From: Telmatospirillum sp.
GTDB taxonomy: Bacteria; Pseudomonadota; Alphaproteobacteria; Rhodospirillales; Magnetospirillaceae
Reading direction: 5' to 3'
Assembly: GCA_031291415.1 (NCBI GenBank)
Contig: JARLJB010000331.1
Location: forward strand, 1-64,000
Length of the DNA: 64,000 bases
Numbering within the stretch: position 1 is the first letter of the stretch; each line of letters begins with the position of its first letter. Below are positions 51,098-60,494 of this stretch, in pieces. Made by a program: the position numbers and the translations under genes. The notes under the pieces are model-generated. The model saw nothing but the letters and a program-made list of their open reading frames with translations. It was not told where the DNA came from and made no database searches.

Positions 51098-51796
51098 TCA
51101 CGAGACGTCGACCGTGAACATGTAGCCGCTGCCGTGTACCGTTGTGATGTAGTGAGGATTTGCCGGATCGGCTTCCAAAACGCGCCGCAACCGGCGCACC
51201 AGACTGTCGATGGACCGATCGAAGGGATCGCCCTTGTGATGGGGAGTCAAGTCGAGCAGCTTGTCGCGGGTCAGCACCCAGCCCGGGTTTCCGACAAAGG
51301 CCGCCAGAAGGTCGAATTCGGCACTGGTCAGCCGGATTTCCCGACCGTCATCATGCCATAACCGGCGCTTGCCAAGATGAAAGGACCAAGGACCAAAGCG
51401 CTTTTCACGCTGCTCCGCCATTCCTTGGCGGCTGTTGTGCCGGCGCTGCAAACTGCGAAAGCGGGCCAGGATCTCGCGGGGTTCGAAGGGTTTGACGATA
51501 TAGTCGTCGGCCCCCATTTCCAAACCGATGATGCGGTCCAACTGATCCGAGCGTCCGGTGATCAGGACAATCGGTATATTGGATTCGGCCCGAATTTCGC
51601 GAGTGATGGTCAGTCCATCTTTCCCAGGCAAGTGAATATCGAGCAGCACCAGGGAAATCTTGTGCCGGGCCAAGATTATCGCGAGTTCGTCGCCGTTTCG
51701 GGCCTGAAGGACGGAATACCCTTCGTCTTCGAAATAGGCCTTTAGCGTTTCCCGAGTGATGGCATCGTCGTCGACGATGACAATGGTGCAGGTCAT
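51098..51796 (-). CDS. OmpR-family response regulator, TorR-like (second of tandem pair)
   Basis: A 232-residue regulator starting at the ATG at 51796. The receiver reads IVIVDDDAITRETLKAYFEDEGYSV, with Asp in LVLLDIHLPGKDGL and VLITGRSDQLDRIIGLEMGADDYIVKPFEPRE, nearly the TorR wording. The winged helix has LTSAEFDLLAAFVGNPGWVLTRDKLLDL and DSLVRRLRRVLE. It is closely related to the regulator at 51926-52624, which lies upstream on the same strand, indicating tandem duplication. The TorS-like kinase at 56-59 kb is a candidate partner. Confidence 0.93.
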   Translation of the reverse strand: MTCTIVIVDDDAITRETLKAYFEDEGYSVLQARNGDELAIILARHKISLVLLDIHLPGKDGLTITREIRAESNIPIVLITGRSDQLDRIIGLEMGADDYIVKPFEPREILARFRSLQRRHNSRQGMAEQREKRFGPWSFHLGKRRLWHDDGREIRLTSAEFDLLAAFVGNPGWVLTRDKLLDLTPHHKGDPFDRSIDSLVRRLRRVLEADPANPHYITTVHGSGYMFTVDVS

Positions 51797-51858
51797 TGCA
51801 TTGCCAATTCCGCGAAATACGGTACGCAAACCGTTCCAGGGTCCCGATTCGGAATTTC

Positions 51859-51885
51859 AGTTATAGCGGGTTCGGGCGAGTTATA
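51859..51885. promoter_or_regulatory. Direct repeats AGTTATA upstream of the second TorR-like gene
   Basis: AGTTATA occurs at 51859 and 51879, 20 bases (about two helical turns) apart, in the 129-base gap upstream of the regulator starting at 51796. An outer inverted repeat GGTCCCGAT/ATCGGGACC (51840-51848, 51899-51907) frames them. OmpR-family regulators bind direct repeats, so this may be an operator, possibly autoregulatory. Confidence 0.4.
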
Positions 51886-51925
51886 CCAATTCGCGGTGAT
51901 CGGGACCAATTACCGCCTGAGTTCA

Positions 51926-52624
51926 TCAGGTAACGTCCTCAGCGAACATATATCCACCGCCATGGACCGTGACGATGAGCTTCGGGGTCTTTGGGTCATC
52001 TTCGAGGATACGACGCAGACGCCGCACCAGCGTATCGATGGTTCGGTCTTGAGAATCGGCCTTACGGCGCGCCGTGACCTCAAGAATATAGTCTCGCGCC
52101 AAAATCTTCCCGGGATTGCAGACCAAAATGGCGAGGATGTCGAATTCGGCGGTGGTCAAATGAACGTCCGTTCCGTCCGCTCGCACCAACCGGCGGCGAT
52201 CCAGATATAACGTCCATTGTCCGAACCGCTTCCTGCGGTCGTCATGATCGGGGCGCTTATCTTCGATCCTGCGAAGCAGGTTCCGAACCCGAGCCAAAAC
52301 CTCGCGCGGTTCGAAAGGTTTCTTGATGTAATCGTCGGCCCCCAGTTCGAGACCGATGATCCGGTCGAGATTGTCCGAGCGCCCGGTGATCAGAACGATG
52401 CCGATATCCGAAACCGGTCGTAATTCCCGCGTCACGGTAAGTCCATCCTTGTCGGGCAACCGGATGTCGAGAAGAGCGATATCGATACGATGCTCTGCCC
52501 GCAAGGCCGTGAATTCAGCGGCATTGCCGGCCAACAGAACAGAAAAGCCCTCGTCCTCGAAATAGGCCTTCAGTGTTTCCCGTGTGACCGCATCGTCATC
52601 GACGACCGCTATCGTATTTGTCAT
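51926..52624 (-). CDS. OmpR-family response regulator, TorR-like (first of tandem pair)
   Basis: A 232-residue regulator: IAVVDDDAVTRETLKAYFEDEGFSV, phosphoacceptor Asp in IALLDIRLPDKDGL, then VLITGRSDNLDRIIGLELGADDYIKKPFEPREVLARV, and a winged helix (LTTAEFDILAILVCNPGKILARDYILEV, DTLVRRLRRILE). It begins about 220 bases downstream of the dcuA stop on the same strand and precedes its close paralogue. Neighbouring aspA-dcuA are plausible targets. Confidence 0.93.
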   Translation of the reverse strand: MTNTIAVVDDDAVTRETLKAYFEDEGFSVLLAGNAAEFTALRAEHRIDIALLDIRLPDKDGLTVTRELRPVSDIGIVLITGRSDNLDRIIGLELGADDYIKKPFEPREVLARVRNLLRRIEDKRPDHDDRRKRFGQWTLYLDRRRLVRADGTDVHLTTAEFDILAILVCNPGKILARDYILEVTARRKADSQDRTIDTLVRRLRRILEDDPKTPKLIVTVHGGGYMFAEDVT

Positions 52625-52815
52625 GGCGTTTTACAGCAGACCAGCAGAGAAATTGGGAAAGAACCATACCCGCTTTTCGAATAATTCCGCTCGAAAGGTT
52701 ATCGCCAAGGACCATCGGACGGAACCCGTCCGCCCGATGGTAACGATCATGCTGGACTCTATGCGATGCCTTCGCCTCCGGCTTCGGCTGGCTCAAGCGC
52801 CGCTCGGGCTCCACT

Positions 52816-52843
52816 GGCACCTTTCATTTGAGATGAAACGTGC
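52816..52843 (-). terminator. Terminator-like hairpin after dcuA
   Basis: GGCACCTTTCAT pairs with ATGAAACGTGCC (one mismatch) around TTGAG, beginning three bases past the dcuA stop on the minus strand. A second GC-rich imperfect hairpin (CCATCGGACGG to CCGATGG, 52712-52740) follows further on. Confidence 0.5.
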
Positions 52844-52845
52844 CA

Positions 52846-54171
52846 CTAAATCAGATGCGCAATAAGAAGGCCGACTGCCACGGCCGCGGCCGTCGAAATC
52901 AAGCCCGGCAGCATGAAGGAATGATTGAGGACGAAGCGGCCGATCCGCGTGGTCCCGCACCGATCGAAATTGATCGCGGCAATCAGCGTCCCATAGGTGG
53001 GAATGAAGAAGTATCCATTGACCGCCGGGAACATGGCAATCAACGCGGCGGGGGCAATTCCCAGGGTGACGCCGAGCGGCATCAAAGCTCTCGCCGTCGC
53101 CGCCTGACTGTAGAGCAGCACTGAGGCGAAGAAGAGACCAAAGGAGAAGGTCCAGGGAGCGGCCGTGGCCATACTGCTCAGTTGACCGACGATGATCTCC
53201 TTGTTTCCAGCGATGAAGGTATCGCCCAGCCACGCCAGCCCGAATATGCCGACCAGGGCGACAAGCCCGGCCCGGCACGTTGCTGTTCTGGGCACCAGAT
53301 CGGCTTTCACGTCGAACAGGATCATCAGAATGGCCGCGATAGACATCATCACGATTTCGATGACAATCGGCATGCCCATGGCTTCCTTGCCGCCGATTGG
53401 AATCCGGAACTGAGGGAACAGACCGGTCAACACCACGACAGCCACTCCGACGAGAAAAATCCATGCGCTATATTTGGCCGAATTTGGCAGATCCGGACGA
53501 GCGGCGGCAGCACCGTCCACCGGTTCGATAGCGCCGCTGGCGACCAACGCGCGATACTCCGGATCATCGATCAACTCTTTGCCGACCTTGGTCTGCAACA
53601 CGGCGGCGAAAAGCACGCCGATCAAGGTCGAGGGCACGGAAATCATCAGAATCTGAGCCAACCCCCAGCCGTTCATCCCATGTTCGGCGAACAGGCCGAT
53701 CATCGCTGCCGTCGCCGCCGACACCGGGCTACCGGTGATGCCTTGTTGCGAGGCGATGGTGGCAATCGCCATCGGACGCTCCGGCCGGATCCCGGCCTTG
53801 CGGGCGACTTCGTGAATCACCGGCAACAGCGGATAAACAATGTGGCCGGTACCGGCGAGAAAGGTGAAGGTCCAGGTGACCAGCGGCGCAATGATGGTGA
53901 CCTGCTTCGGGTTGCTGCGGATAAGCCGCTCTGCCACCCGAACCAGATAGTCGATCCCGCCGGCCGCCTCCATGACGGAAGCGGCCATGATCACGGCAAG
54001 AATGATCAGCATGACGTCGATTGGCGGCGACGTCGGCTTGACGCCGAAAACGACGACAAGAAGAAACAGCCCGACCCCGCCCCACAGACCCAGGGCAACG
54101 CCACTTTTGCGGGCTCCGATGGCAATGGCAGCGAGAACAACAAGAAATTCAATGATGAGTTTTGTGTCCAT
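52846..54171 (-). CDS. dcuA: Anaerobic C4-dicarboxylate transporter (Dcu family)
   Basis: A 441-residue polytopic inner-membrane carrier. Typical DcuA/DcuB blocks are MDTKLIIEFLVVLAAIAIGAR, WTFTFLAGTGHIVYPLLPVIHEVARKAGIRPERP, IASQQGITGSPVSAATAAMIG and FFIPTYGTLIAAINFDRCGTTRIGRFVLNHSF. Dcu carriers exchange fumarate, malate or aspartate for succinate in anaerobic growth. It follows aspA by 49 bases on the same strand, the E. coli aspA-dcuA arrangement. DcuA versus DcuB cannot be settled from sequence; the aspA linkage favours DcuA. Confidence 0.9.
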   Translation of the reverse strand: MDTKLIIEFLVVLAAIAIGARKSGVALGLWGGVGLFLLVVVFGVKPTSPPIDVMLIILAVIMAASVMEAAGGIDYLVRVAERLIRSNPKQVTIIAPLVTWTFTFLAGTGHIVYPLLPVIHEVARKAGIRPERPMAIATIASQQGITGSPVSAATAAMIGLFAEHGMNGWGLAQILMISVPSTLIGVLFAAVLQTKVGKELIDDPEYRALVASGAIEPVDGAAAARPDLPNSAKYSAWIFLVGVAVVVLTGLFPQFRIPIGGKEAMGMPIVIEIVMMSIAAILMILFDVKADLVPRTATCRAGLVALVGIFGLAWLGDTFIAGNKEIIVGQLSSMATAAPWTFSFGLFFASVLLYSQAATARALMPLGVTLGIAPAALIAMFPAVNGYFFIPTYGTLIAAINFDRCGTTRIGRFVLNHSFMLPGLISTAAAVAVGLLIAHLI

Positions 54172-54220
54172 GGTGCGAACTCACTTCATATACTGACATA
54201 CTCGTCAGTATTAAAACCAG

Positions 54221-55624
54221 CTATTGGATGAACGCCGGATGGAGAAGATTGCTCGTGCTATAAACCTCATCCCATTTTTCTTGTGTAATGAGCTTCCGCT
54301 CTTCAACGACGATCTGATATATAGATTTTCCTTCTAAATACCCTTCGCGGGCAATACCGGCGCAGGTCTTGTAGCCAAGGATTGGGCTGAGTTGGGTGAC
54401 AATCCCCAAGCTTCCCAGAACCATGTCCCGGGTTCTTTCGGCATTGGCAGTAATGCCGACGACGCATTTTTCACGCAGAGCGACGACGGCGTTCTCCATC
54501 ATCTTGATCGACGTGAAGAGCGAGAAGCCGATCACCGGCTCCATGACGTTCAACTGCAACTGTCCGGCGGATGCCGCCAAGGTGACGGTCAGGTCGGCGC
54601 CGATGACGTAGAAGGTCGTCTGATTGACCACCTCTGGAATGACCGGATTGACCTTGCCCGGCATGATCGATGAACCGGGCTGCAACTGGGGAAGATTGAT
54701 TTCGTTGAAACCGGTCCGCGGGCCGGACGCGAGCAGACGCAGATCGTTGCAGATCTTCGAAAGCTTGACCGCGGTACGCTTCAGCATACCGGAAAGCTGA
54801 ACATAGGCGCCGGTGTCAGAGGTCGCCTCGACCAGATCTTCCGACAACTTGAGATCAAGCCCGGTGATTTCAGACAAATGCCGCACGACCAGCTGCGGAT
54901 AACCGGCAGGAGCATTGACCGACGTTCCGACAGCCGTTGCGCCCATATTGACTTCGGCCAGGAGTTTCTTGGCATCCTCGATGCGCAACAGTTCTTCGCC
55001 GAGATTGGTCGCGAACCCATGGAATTCGTCACCCATCGAGATCGGTACAGCGTCTTGCAGGTGGGTACGACCCATCTTCAAGACACTGGCGAATTCCTCA
55101 CCTTTTTCGGCGAAGGCGTCGCGAAGGGCGGACAATGCATGGCTGTAACTGCTCAATCGTTTGATCAAGGCGACGCGAAATGCCGTCGGGTAGGCATCGT
55201 TCGTCGACTGCGAGCAATTGACATGATCGTTCGGATTGACGAATTGATATTCGCCCTTGTTATGCCCGAGAAATTCCAGGGCAATATTAGCGAGAACCTC
55301 GTTGGCGTTCATATTTGTCGAAGTTCCGGCACCGCCTTGGATCAGATCAGACGGGAATTGATCGAGAAACTCCCCGGCGATCAGCCGATCGCAAGCAGCG
55401 ATCACGGCATCGGCAATTTTCGGGTCTAAAATGCCAAGATCGCGATTGGCCATGGCCGCCGCCTTCTTCACACAACCAAAGCCCTGGATAAGAAATGGTT
55501 CGAAGGAGAGAGACAAACCGGTGATCTTGAAATTCTCAATACCGCGAAGCGTCTGAACACCATAGTACACATTGTCAGGTATTTCGCGTTCACCAAGAAA
55601 ATCCTTTTCGATGCGCGTGGACAT
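54221..55624 (-). CDS. aspA: Aspartate ammonia-lyase (aspartase)
   Basis: A 467-residue fumarase/aspartase superfamily enzyme that converts L-aspartate to fumarate and ammonia. It has TRIEKDFLGEREIPDNVYYGVQTLR at the start, GGAGTSTNMNANEV, and the catalytic flexible loop GSSIMPGKVNPVIPEVVNQ. Length and wording fit AspA rather than FumC. With dcuA it can supply fumarate for anaerobic respiration and ammonium for assimilation. The upstream 428-base region holds a palindromic repeat, and no convincing FNR box was found. Confidence 0.95.
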   Translation of the reverse strand: MSTRIEKDFLGEREIPDNVYYGVQTLRGIENFKITGLSLSFEPFLIQGFGCVKKAAAMANRDLGILDPKIADAVIAACDRLIAGEFLDQFPSDLIQGGAGTSTNMNANEVLANIALEFLGHNKGEYQFVNPNDHVNCSQSTNDAYPTAFRVALIKRLSSYSHALSALRDAFAEKGEEFASVLKMGRTHLQDAVPISMGDEFHGFATNLGEELLRIEDAKKLLAEVNMGATAVGTSVNAPAGYPQLVVRHLSEITGLDLKLSEDLVEATSDTGAYVQLSGMLKRTAVKLSKICNDLRLLASGPRTGFNEINLPQLQPGSSIMPGKVNPVIPEVVNQTTFYVIGADLTVTLAASAGQLQLNVMEPVIGFSLFTSIKMMENAVVALREKCVVGITANAERTRDMVLGSLGIVTQLSPILGYKTCAGIAREGYLEGKSIYQIVVEERKLITQEKWDEVYSTSNLLHPAFIQ

Positions 55625-56052
55625 ATGACCTACCCCTTTGATCTTGATATTGACGATGCTTTTGACAAAAGCGCAGCGTCTGAAACTGTTCTTAGAACAG
55701 ATTCCAGTGTGGAAACTGACTGGTGAAATTCTGGACGCGTCCTATGAATAAGGTGCGGTCCTGATGCGAACACCCGGAACAACTTCATGAAGAAATGTGG
55801 CTGATTTCACGCCTGGAATGACGTGGCCGTTAGCAGTTTTAATCTAACATTCAGGACCCTCGTCATTCCCGCGAAAGCGGGAATCCATTGCCCGGAAGCC
55901 TCAGGAATCCTTTGGATTCCCGCTTTCGCGGGAATGACGGAAAAGGGCATCGTCTGTCAGATTCCAACCTCGACAGGAATGACCATGCCTGGACATATCT
56001 TGCCGCAACGATCCATATCCTGTTCACACCTCTCGTGAGAGAGAGGCGTTAC
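55625..56052. other. Intergenic region upstream of aspA
   Basis: These 428 bases carry the aspA promoter region and, at 55861-55939, a long palindromic repeat. Near 55637 there is TTGATCTTGATATTGA, which resembles FNR half-sites but lacks the second half. No gene is seen; the short open frame at 55823 is the translation of the repeat. Confidence 0.5.
55861..55939. repeat. BIME/REP-like palindromic repeat
   Basis: Two perfect 26-base arms (55861-55886 and 55914-55939; opening CGTCATTCCCGCGAAAGCGG) enclose a 27-base centre. This sequence type, whose translation reads VIPAKAGIHCP, is a well-known dispersed intergenic repeat in many proteobacteria. It lies between the TorS-like kinase gene and aspA, both on the minus strand. 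Confidence 0.85.
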
Positions 56053-59000
56053 TCAAAAGCCGGTTCGTTGCAACCAGGCATCCATCGCCCGCCGTGCCTC
56101 ACTGAAGCTCAAGGCAGCATTGGCCATCAGAGGAAGCGCATCTTGCCGGCGACCGGCGCGGAGCAATCCTTCGATCTCCCGGACCAGGGCGACAAATGCC
56201 TCCAGCCGGAAATGACTGGCCGCCCCCGCCAGCTTGTGTGCGGCATCGGCGAGTTCCGTGTCCGAGAGTCCGGCGGCCGTCAGTTTCGGCAACTGGCTGG
56301 CCGCCGTCTCGTCAAGCAACCCCAGGATCTTCCTGAATCTTGGGGCCCCCAGTTGTGCCGCGTACTGCCCCAACCCCTGGTCATCGAGCACCGGAACCAA
56401 CGTTTGACGGGTGACGCCGGTCTCAAATCCCTCGCGGCGTTTTTTGGCCAGAACCTCTGCCAAGGCCCGCGCCAGTCGTTCGGGAAACAAGGGCTTTTCG
56501 ACGACTGCGTCAATGCCGGCCGCAAGATAGTGGAGATGCGTGCTTTGGAAGACGTTGGCCGTCAAAGCGAGGATGGGAATTGTCGCATGCTCTCCATCGT
56601 TCATGGTGCGGACTTGGCGAGCGACTTCGACTCCGTCGATATCGGGCAAGCGGATATCGAGAAGAATCGCATCGAAATGGTCCTGCGCGACGAGTTCCAA
56701 CGCCTTCGCCCCGGTCTCCGCCAAGGTCGCGCGATGTCCCATCCGGGCCAGCAGGCCTAATGCCACTTCCTGGTTGATCTCCTGGTCTTCGACCACCAGA
56801 AGCGACAGCGGCGACACGCTGGGCAAAACCGCTTCGTTCGAGAACGAAAACTGAGGATCGCCTTCGGTCCGCACCAAAGGGATATGGAAGGTGAAGATGC
56901 TGCCGACACCGACGGCACTCTCGACGCCGATGTCGCCACCCATTTCCGCCAATAACCGTTTGACGATCGCCAAGCCAAGCCCCGTCCCGCCGAATCGGCG
57001 GGGAATGGTCGGATCGGCCTGTCCCAGCTTTTCGAAAATAGCCTTGTGACGTTCTGCCGGAATACCGATGCCGGTGTCTTTGACCCGAACCTCCAGTCTA
57101 TCGCCTGCCGGCATCGACTGAGGCATGACGGAGACTTCGACGCTTCCCTCTTCGGTGAACTTGACCGCGTTTCCCACCAGGTTGATCAAAATCTGCCTTA
57201 GTCGTTGGGCATCGACGACAATACTCTTAGGCGTGGATGGATCGATGTCGACGGTAAGGACGGTCTTGTGCTCGGACGCCACGCTGCCAACCGTCGCAAT
57301 GACGTTATCGAACAGGTTCTTGAGATCACAGGGCGCGGGAAGGAGATCGAGCTTTCCCTCTTCAATGCGCCTGAGGTCGAGGATGTCGTTCACCTGATCG
57401 AGCAGTGTCGTCCCGCATAATTGGATGGATTCGGCGTAGTGGCGTTGTTCGCGCGACAGACGCCCGGAGAGCAAAAGGCGCCCCAAACCGAGAATGCCGT
57501 TCAAAGGCGTCCGCATCTCGTGGCTCATCGTCGCCAGAAACTCGGTCTTCGCCGCGTCGGCGCGCTCGGCTCTTTCCTGGGCGCGCATCAGCATGCCTTC
57601 CGCCTCTTTGCGCCTCGTAATATCGGCCAGAGAAACGAGGAGAACGTCCTCACCCCGGTATTCAAAAGGTGTTCCCGACAGCACCCCCCAGAATGGATGC
57701 CCCGTCATGGTGACCAGTTCGGCCTCAACCTCGCCGAGCCCTGACGCGTTGGCCGGAAGAGTCTCGACGAAATCGTTGTAGGCGGCGGTTTGCCCCCAAA
57801 GACGGACTGCCTGCGTGCCGATCAGCTTGGTCTCATCGCCGACGTCGAATTTGGCCTGGGCGCGCCGGTTGACGAAGCGGATTTTTCCGTCTTCCCGACC
57901 GAATATCAGCAAGGGCAGCGGCGCACTGTCGAGGATCGCCCGCAACCAGCTTTCGTTCTTTCGAAGCTCGGTGTTCTTGCTTTCCGTTTCGCGGATGAAA
58001 AATCTTAAGGCGTGAGCCAATTCGGCGATCTCATCGTCGCCGGAGGCCGGAATTTCGACGCTCTTTCCGTCGCTCTTGTCGCGGATGGCCTGACAAACCT
58101 GCCACAACCGCCCGACGACGCGCCTTTGCACATAGACCAACGTCAGTCCGACACCGATAATCACCAATCCGACGGATGCAAAGAACAGTTTTGTGTATAG
58201 ACCGGAAAGACCAAGAACCTGTTGGCGTTTTCTTTCAGCCAGCGTCGTTTGTTCGACGAATACTCCGCTGTTCAATCCGGTATTTACCAACGATATCTGA
58301 TCGGCCCGATCGAGAAGGCCATCAATGTTGGTCGTTGCCTCCAATTGAGTCCGCTTATTGCGAAAAATGGACCGTTCGCCGGAAATGGCGACTTCAAGGG
58401 CCCGCTGATCCGTCCGCAAGGATTTCATAACTGGCGCGGGAAGAGCCTGAAACTGTGCGGTTTCCATTGCCGCCTTTTGCCGGGCGACGTCCAGCGCCTT
58501 ATCCAAAGCATGGCTGTTTTCGATGCTCTGAACCGATATCCCCAAAAACAGCAATCGGTCGGCCGTTTCGAACCAACGCCGAACGGACAAGTGGGGATCG
58601 TGACGCAGAGGACTGTTGGCCAAGCTGTTCGATAGTGCGCGAATGTCGCGATCGGCCTCGCGCATTGCCTTTCCGGCATCGATACGACTGGCCACCAGCT
58701 TGTCGATCAGGTCGCGGATGCGGACGATTTCGCTGTGCTGGTCCCTGAGATCGACAAGTTGCTGGGCGGCCAAACCGCCGGTTCGTTTCAACTCGTTGAG
58801 CAGCAGATCGTAACCTTCGATCTGATCGTCGAGACCCTGTCCGATGGCCTCGCGATTCAAATTGTTCGAGGCCAGTGCCAGGCCTTCGATGCTGCGCATG
58901 ATACGCTGGTGTTGACGCTCAAGTTTGGCCGAGGCGACAACGGCGGGAAAGAGCTCCGACGTGACCTCGGTAATGCCTGTGTGCAAAACATCGAATGCCT

Positions 59001-59097
59001 TGTAGGCCGTCAGACCGATGGTAAAGGCGACGAGACCGTTCAGGGCCAAAATCCCGAACATTCGCCCGCCGACACCGATGGTCATGCTGCGTGACAT
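56053..59097 (-). CDS. TorS-like hybrid sensor kinase (sensor-HAMP-PAS-HisKA-HATPase-REC-HPt)
   Basis: A 1014-residue inner-membrane sensor. A first membrane segment (about 12-32) and a second (about 302-324) bracket a 270-residue helical periplasmic domain (LERQHQRIMRSIEGLALASNN, LIDKLVASRIDAGKAMREADRD), as in TorS. A HAMP region, a PAS domain (ILDSAPLPLLIFGREDGKIRFVNRRA), the phosphoacceptor His near 526 (FLATMSHEMRTPLNGILGLG), HATPase (GTGLGLAIVKRLLAEMGG), a receiver (AILLDIRLPDIDGVEVARQVR) and a C-terminal HPt (AAHKLAGAASHFRLEAFV) follow. TorS senses through the periplasmic protein TorT; here the divergent gene 106 bases away encodes an amino-acid binding protein, a candidate partner. Confidence 0.93.
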   Translation of the reverse strand: MSRSMTIGVGGRMFGILALNGLVAFTIGLTAYKAFDVLHTGITEVTSELFPAVVASAKLERQHQRIMRSIEGLALASNNLNREAIGQGLDDQIEGYDLLLNELKRTGGLAAQQLVDLRDQHSEIVRIRDLIDKLVASRIDAGKAMREADRDIRALSNSLANSPLRHDPHLSVRRWFETADRLLFLGISVQSIENSHALDKALDVARQKAAMETAQFQALPAPVMKSLRTDQRALEVAISGERSIFRNKRTQLEATTNIDGLLDRADQISLVNTGLNSGVFVEQTTLAERKRQQVLGLSGLYTKLFFASVGLVIIGVGLTLVYVQRRVVGRLWQVCQAIRDKSDGKSVEIPASGDDEIAELAHALRFFIRETESKNTELRKNESWLRAILDSAPLPLLIFGREDGKIRFVNRRAQAKFDVGDETKLIGTQAVRLWGQTAAYNDFVETLPANASGLGEVEAELVTMTGHPFWGVLSGTPFEYRGEDVLLVSLADITRRKEAEGMLMRAQERAERADAAKTEFLATMSHEMRTPLNGILGLGRLLLSGRLSREQRHYAESIQLCGTTLLDQVNDILDLRRIEEGKLDLLPAPCDLKNLFDNVIATVGSVASEHKTVLTVDIDPSTPKSIVVDAQRLRQILINLVGNAVKFTEEGSVEVSVMPQSMPAGDRLEVRVKDTGIGIPAERHKAIFEKLGQADPTIPRRFGGTGLGLAIVKRLLAEMGGDIGVESAVGVGSIFTFHIPLVRTEGDPQFSFSNEAVLPSVSPLSLLVVEDQEINQEVALGLLARMGHRATLAETGAKALELVAQDHFDAILLDIRLPDIDGVEVARQVRTMNDGEHATIPILALTANVFQSTHLHYLAAGIDAVVEKPLFPERLARALAEVLAKKRREGFETGVTRQTLVPVLDDQGLGQYAAQLGAPRFRKILGLLDETAASQLPKLTAAGLSDTELADAAHKLAGAASHFRLEAFVALVREIEGLLRAGRRQDALPLMANAALSFSEARRAMDAWLQRTGF

Positions 59098-59203
59098 CGC
59101 CTTTGGCCCTCCCTGGACAAGAAGATTTGGGGGTCTTGCCCTTGTTTCCTGCTCCCCCAGCCGTCACCCTTGGACATTTTCACCATCTGGATAAACAAGT
59201 AGC

Positions 59204-60274
59204 ATGATAGCGACGGGAATTGAGAGGCGTCAGTCGGTGAATGCGAAGTTGAACCAGTTGATCGGGCTGACGGTTGCTCTGTTTCTTGTCCCCATCGCCA
59301 CCCTGGCGGCGGAAACGGGCGGATCGGTCTTGAAGGAGGTTCGCCAGCTTGGAGTGGTGCGCTGCAGCGTCTCCACGGCAAACGGATTCGCGTCCCACGA
59401 TGAATCGGGACGACCGATCGGCTTCATGGTCGATCTCTGCCGGGCGGTCGCTGCCGCGACACTGGGCAATGCCGAGGCCATTGAACTGCGTCGCTTTTCG
59501 CGGAGCCAGGAATATAGCGCCATCGAGAATGGCGATATCGATGTGTCCTTTGCCATGAATGGCTGGACCTTGACCCGCCCGCCTGGACATAAGATCAAAT
59601 TCGCGCCGCCGATCTTCTACGATAGCCAGGCGATTGCCGCTTGGCGGGATGTCGCCATGAAGCCTGTCGATGACCGCCAGAAGAGCGTGGTTTGCGTCCC
59701 AACGGAGTCCTCGGCCAAGGAAAATATGGAGACATTGATCCGTCGAACCGGACGGAAATGGACTCTCAGAACCCTGAACAGTTGGGAAGAAGCTGTGCAA
59801 GCCTTTCTCGGTCGAGAATGTTCCCTGCTGACCGGGAATCGGACGGCGTTGATCAATTCCCTGCGAAGCCTGCAGCGGGCTCAGGACGGCGACATCGTCA
59901 TTCTTCCCGAAGCGATTTCCCGTCAGGCGCTGGCCCCGATGGTTTCCGCCAACGACCATCAATGGGAATCGATCATCCGGTGGACGATCTATGCGCTGTT
60001 CATCGCCGACGAAAAGGGTATTACAGCGGCCAGCGTCCGCACCCTGCGGGTCAGTGGCGATCAGGAGACAAAACATCTGCTTGAAGGCGTTTCCGCCGTT
60101 GGATCGAGCCTGGGATTGGCCAATGACTGGGTTTCCCGTGTCATCACGCAAGTCGGAAACTATGGTGAGATCTTCGAAAGGAACTTGGGAACCGAGTCCC
60201 CGTTTCATATGGAGCGCGGCCTCAACAAACCGTGGACGCAGGGCGGATTACTATATTCCGCACCTTTCCAATAA
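59204..60274 (+). CDS. Orphan AapJ-like amino-acid binding protein divergent from TorS-like kinase
   Basis: Periplasmic SBP_bac_3-type protein, 356 residues from the ATG at 59204; a GTG at 59237 with GAGAGG upstream gives a cleaner signal peptide (LIGLTVALFLVPIATLAAE). Family blocks are VRQLGVVRCSVS, IGFMVDLCRAVAAATLG, SFAMNGWTLTRPPGHKIKF (the ligand-site Arg region is retained) and ITQVGNYGEIFERNLGTESPFHMERGLN. No permease genes adjoin. Its gene shares a 106-base divergent promoter region with the hybrid kinase, which suggests a sensory rather than transport role. It is closest within the window to the protein at 60493. Confidence 0.85.
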   Translation: MIATGIERRQSVNAKLNQLIGLTVALFLVPIATLAAETGGSVLKEVRQLGVVRCSVSTANGFASHDESGRPIGFMVDLCRAVAAATLGNAEAIELRRFSRSQEYSAIENGDIDVSFAMNGWTLTRPPGHKIKFAPPIFYDSQAIAAWRDVAMKPVDDRQKSVVCVPTESSAKENMETLIRRTGRKWTLRTLNSWEEAVQAFLGRECSLLTGNRTALINSLRSLQRAQDGDIVILPEAISRQALAPMVSANDHQWESIIRWTIYALFIADEKGITAASVRTLRVSGDQETKHLLEGVSAVGSSLGLANDWVSRVITQVGNYGEIFERNLGTESPFHMERGLNKPWTQGGLLYSAPFQ

Positions 60275-60324
60275 TCCCGTCACTGGCTTATCCCCATCGT
60301 TCGGGTGCGACAAAAAAATCGGAA

Positions 60325-60440
60325 CGACCACAAAGGGCACCAAGAGCACTAAGCGGCCTGGGCGGTGATAACTCGCGTTGTTAGGCTCAAACGGCAGTAA
60401 TACCCGGGTTCCCCTGGTGTCCTTGGTGCGCTTCGTGGTG
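60325..60440. repeat. Imperfect inverted repeat with CACCAAG-type arms
   Basis: The left arm GACCACAAAGGGCACCAAGA and the right arm, whose reverse complement reads CACCACGAAGCGCACCAAGG, are near-identical, about 115 bases end to end. It lies between two converging binding-protein genes. Similar ACCAAG-rich elements are dispersed in many bacterial genomes. Confidence 0.55.
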
Positions 60441-60471
60441 AATTTCTTCCCTCGCGGGTTGTCACCGGAAC

Positions 60472-60494
60472 AAAGGGAATAAGCCTCTCCCTTT
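60472..60494 (-). terminator. Hairpin overlapping the stop codon of the third binding-protein gene
   Basis: AAAGGGA (60472-60478) pairs with TCCCTTT (60488-60494), which includes part of the minus-strand TAA stop. On the minus strand the second arm ends in a short T run. It probably terminates the gene ending at 60493. Confidence 0.45.

Noticed and set aside
55637-55655. FNR box upstream of aspA
   Set aside because: Only half-sites resembling TTGAT are present; the second ATCAA half is missing.
55823-56038. Short ORF containing VIPAKAGIHCP
   Set aside because: This is the familiar artefactual translation of a dispersed palindromic repeat.
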